Source: Bacteroidota bacterium (GTDB lineage Bacteria > Spirochaetota > Spirochaetia > JABMQR01). Taken from it: DNA of 8,027 nt. The position numbers were made by a program, and so were the translations under genes. The DNA lies in contig JABMQR010000297.1 of the NCBI GenBank assembly GCA_013202335.1, forward strand, positions 1 to 8,027, in the 5' to 3' direction. The notes beneath the pieces were generated by a model, which was not told the origin of the DNA, ran no database searches, and saw nothing but the letters and a program-made list of their open reading frames with translations. This document shows positions 6,646 through 8,027 of this stretch, piece by piece. Each line of letters begins with the position of its first letter. The stretch's first letter is position 1.

Positions 6646-6688
6646 ATGGATATATTAGCGAAGCATAAAGCGGATTGAAGAAATATAG

Positions 6689-7822
6689 TTATTCGATCTT
6701 TCTAAATTGAATAATATTATTTTTCTCAATTTTGGTATAAAGTGAATCAATCATATCTGCTACCGGTTGTAGATTTTCTGGTTCAATATGGGTATAGCCT
6801 TCCTGAACCTTAGTAAGTGAAGAGTTGTTTGACCAGCCAAGATAATGCTGAATGAGAAAGGGACTTACTCCGGCAATAAGCAAATTGCTATTTAATGAAT
6901 GGCGAAGGCAATGGGGAGTAATAGATTTTTCGATATCAGAATTATCAAGAGCCGCTATAAAGTTTCTAATCCACCAAGTATTACCTAAGCGTATACCGTT
7001 TCGATGGAAGATAAGGTCGCATTCTTTTTCTGGTAAGCAGGCAATAGCCAAATCTGATAATGGATATCTTCTGGTCTTTCCCCACTTAGGAGAGCCTAGT
7101 TCATGTTCGGTTTTCCATGCTCGATCAATTGTGAGTATCCCATCATCATATTGATCCCAATGCAGTGCCAAAATTTCTGACATTCTCATACCTGTATATG
7201 CAGCAATGGAGAAAACTTGATAAGCAGTTGTAGATGGAAAATATTCCTTTTTTAGCAAGCTTTTAATTTCTTCAGGATTGAGGATTTCTTTAACTTTTTG
7301 CTGATATTTAATTTCTCCAATACCGGCAAATGTATTGGTCTTAATCTCTCCTCGGTGCAAAGTTTCTGAATATACAGACCGTAAAGCTGAAATAACTCGA
7401 TTCACCGTTCGTGGTTTTTCCTTGAGTACTCCAGCAGATAAGTTCTTACGAAAATCAAGTGCATCTCCACGTGAAATTAAATAGATTTGTTTATTACTGA
7501 TAGGATGAGGAAGGACATATTTTTCCATGAGCCGGGCAATATCCTGAACCTGACGAAGTCCGTACTGTTTTCCCTCAAGTTGATAGCGCTCATAGCGAGG
7601 ATTCGTTATTCCATTTACCCAGGGTTGGAGAAACTCAGATAACGTAAAGGTCTCTTTACCTGTGTATTGTTTCAAATCATCGATGTACTGTTTGATCAAA
7701 TCATGAGCCAAGCGTTTCTTCTCGGTACCCGTAGAACGGAGTACACGCTTTTTCGTATCAGGATCAGTGTGGCGGTAATAATAATGCTTGTAACCGGGAC
7801 GCTTAAATGGTTGTGGATTCAT
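6689..7822 (-). CDS. Tyrosine recombinase / phage-type integrase
   Basis: A 377-residue site-specific recombinase with the full phage-integrase layout. An N-terminal arm-binding (AP2-like) segment lies near residues 8-45 (GYKHYYYRHTDPDTKKR), a SAM-like core-binding domain near 60-160, and the catalytic domain near 180-345. Catalytic residues are R213 (TGMRMSE), K246 (SPKWGKTRR, aligned to the XerD beta-hairpin Lys), H304 and R307 (HCLRHS), W330 at the usual His/Trp position (LGWSNNS) and nucleophile Y343 (EGYTH). The start at 7822 is chosen because AAGGAG (plus-strand CTCCTT at 7831-7836) lies eight bases upstream. A longer frame from 7870 would read through the tandem repeat and lacks this site. 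It sits just downstream of a tRNA-Arg gene on the same strand, so it probably integrated an element there. It looks intact, with no frameshift. Confidence 0.93.
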   Translation of the reverse strand: MNPQPFKRPGYKHYYYRHTDPDTKKRVLRSTGTEKKRLAHDLIKQYIDDLKQYTGKETFTLSEFLQPWVNGITNPRYERYQLEGKQYGLRQVQDIARLMEKYVLPHPISNKQIYLISRGDALDFRKNLSAGVLKEKPRTVNRVISALRSVYSETLHRGEIKTNTFAGIGEIKYQQKVKEILNPEEIKSLLKKEYFPSTTAYQVFSIAAYTGMRMSEILALHWDQYDDGILTIDRAWKTEHELGSPKWGKTRRYPLSDLAIACLPEKECDLIFHRNGIRLGNTWWIRNFIAALDNSDIEKSITPHCLRHSLNSNLLIAGVSPFLIQHYLGWSNNSSLTKVQEGYTHIEPENLQPVADMIDSLYTKIEKNNIIQFRKIE

Positions 7823-7830
7823 AAAAAAAA

Positions 7831-7836
7831 CTCCTT
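7831..7836 (-). promoter_or_regulatory. Ribosome binding site deciding the integrase start
   Basis: On the minus strand AAGGAG is followed by eight T residues and then the ATG at 7822. This near-ideal spacing favours 7822 over the in-frame ATG at 7870, which would add 16 residues. Confidence 0.8.
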
Positions 7837-7837
7837 G

Positions 7838-7859
7838 TGGTATCTTTTTGGTATCTTTT
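7838..7859. repeat. Perfect tandem 11-base repeat in the integrase leader
   Basis: TGGTATCTTTT occurs twice back to back at 7838-7848 and 7849-7859 (AAAAGATACCA twice on the minus strand). It abuts the integrase ribosome binding site and lies within about 70 bases of the tRNA 3' end. A -10-like TAAAAT on the minus strand (7869-7874) would put the repeat near the transcript start. It could be arm-type integrase sites, an autoregulatory operator, or a slippage product. TTTTGGTAT is also found at 6342-6350 and 6730-6738. Confidence 0.6.
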
Positions 7860-7899
7860 GAGAAAACCATTTTAGAAACCCTAAGAAGTTTTGCTACTA

Positions 7900-7920
7900 A
7901 TTCCTTTTGACAGAAGGAAT
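7900..7920. repeat. Inverted repeat ATTCCTT-N7-AAGGAAT between tRNA and integrase; possible recombination core or hairpin
   Basis: ATTCCTT at 7900-7906 and AAGGAAT at 7914-7920 are perfect inverted arms around a seven-base centre (TTGACAG). It begins six bases past the tRNA 3' end. Two short inverted arms around a 6-8-base overlap is the form of a tyrosine-recombinase core site, and the place is right for one. It could equally be a hairpin that ends or trims the tRNA transcript, though no U-run follows. Confidence 0.4.
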
Positions 7921-7926
7921 AATAAG

Positions 7927-8000
7927 TACGCCCAAGAGGATTCGAACCTCTGGCCTACGGCTTAGAAGGCCGTTGCTCTATCCAGCTGAGCTAAGGGCGC
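7927..8000 (-). tRNA. tRNA-Arg, anticodon TCT
   Basis: The minus strand folds as a cloverleaf of 74 bases: acceptor 5' strand GCGCCCT, D stem GCTC/GAGC, anticodon stem ACGGC/GCCGT with loop CTTCTAA, five-base variable loop AGGCC, and T stem AGAGG/CCTCT with loop TTCGAAT. The anticodon TCT lies at 7964-7966 and reads AGA/AGG arginine codons. The 5' half is close to bacterial tRNA-Arg(UCU) as I know it from E. coli. The acceptor 3' strand is TGGGCGT, giving a terminal G-U pair and a U-U mismatch at the inner pair; discriminator A, no encoded CCA. The 3' end faces the integrase 105 bases away, the usual arrangement at a tRNA integration site. Confidence 0.93.
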
Positions 8001-8027
8001 GATGCTCTCGTTTACCACAAACGTGGG

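Larger units (their letters stand above)
6279..6688. other. Intergenic region between convergent dehydrogenase and integrase genes, no confident gene
   Basis: These 410 bases hold no recognisable protein gene. They contain a 10-base palindrome beside a perfect TATAAT, a small hairpin ATGCA-N5-TGCAT at 6371-6385, a 32-codon ORF at 6441-6539, a 10-base direct repeat, and two hairpins near 6571-6591 and 6622-6645. The flanking genes converge here, so some hairpins may serve as terminators, though none has a clear T-run. The stretch may be decayed mobile DNA or may encode a small RNA; I cannot tell which. Confidence 0.6.

Noticed and set aside
7823..7870. Longer integrase reading frame starting at 7870
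   Set aside because: It has no good ribosome site, translates through the 11-base tandem repeat, and the start at 7822 has AAGGAG at ideal spacing.
7907..7912. Consensus -35 box TTGACA on the plus strand
   Set aside because: No -10 box follows at normal spacing, it would read antisense into the tRNA, and it is the centre of the inverted repeat.
8015..8026. CCAC-AAAC-GTGG hairpin upstream of the tRNA
   Set aside because: A four-pair stem at the window edge is too short to interpret without the neighbouring sequence.

Overview
The window looks like an accessory carbohydrate-utilisation region of a low-GC bacterium, ending at a tRNA-integrase junction. By eye the DNA is AT-rich (about 40% GC) and most genes have strong Shine-Dalgarno sites. 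The mix of a MalFG-type sugar importer, DapA-family lyase, sialidase-fold protein and Gfo/Idh oxidoreductase is common in Spirochaetota and in clostridial or bacillar Firmicutes. I lean weakly to a spirochaete, but nothing in the window proves the phylum.

Layout: positions 1-5129 carry a tightly packed plus-strand operon. It begins with the C-terminal part of an extracellular sugar-binding protein. A hairpin with a T-run follows, probably an attenuating terminator. Then come two permeases, a DapA/N-acetylneuraminate-lyase-like aldolase, a cytoplasmic sialidase-fold (BNR) protein and a Gfo/Idh/MocA oxidoreductase, all joined by 4- to 20-base overlaps. After a 156-base gap, 5286-6278 encodes a D-2-hydroxyacid dehydrogenase on the same strand. 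Positions 6279-6688 are largely non-coding, with palindromes, hairpins, a short repeat and one marginal 32-codon ORF. From 6689 the coding strand switches: a tyrosine recombinase (start best placed at 7822) lies just downstream of a tRNA-Arg(TCT) gene at 7927-8000, both on the minus strand.

How it may work: the importer would bring in a small sugar or glycoside, with its ATPase encoded elsewhere. The sialidase-fold protein, oxidoreductase and lyase would process it inside the cell to a keto acid and an aldehyde or related fragment, and the 2-hydroxyacid dehydrogenase would handle a 2-keto/2-hydroxy acid. The substrate cannot be read from sequence. The lyase keeps the Schiff-base Lys and the Tyr but lacks residues diagnostic of true DapA, and the sialidase-like protein has no secretion signal, so extracellular sialic acid release is unlikely.

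The tRNA-integrase arrangement is the classic right edge of a genomic island extending leftward. The tRNA acceptor stem is imperfect only in its 3' half, and a 21-base inverted repeat plus a perfect 11-base tandem repeat lie between the tRNA and the integrase. No second attachment site is visible, so whether the sugar operon belongs to the island is inference.
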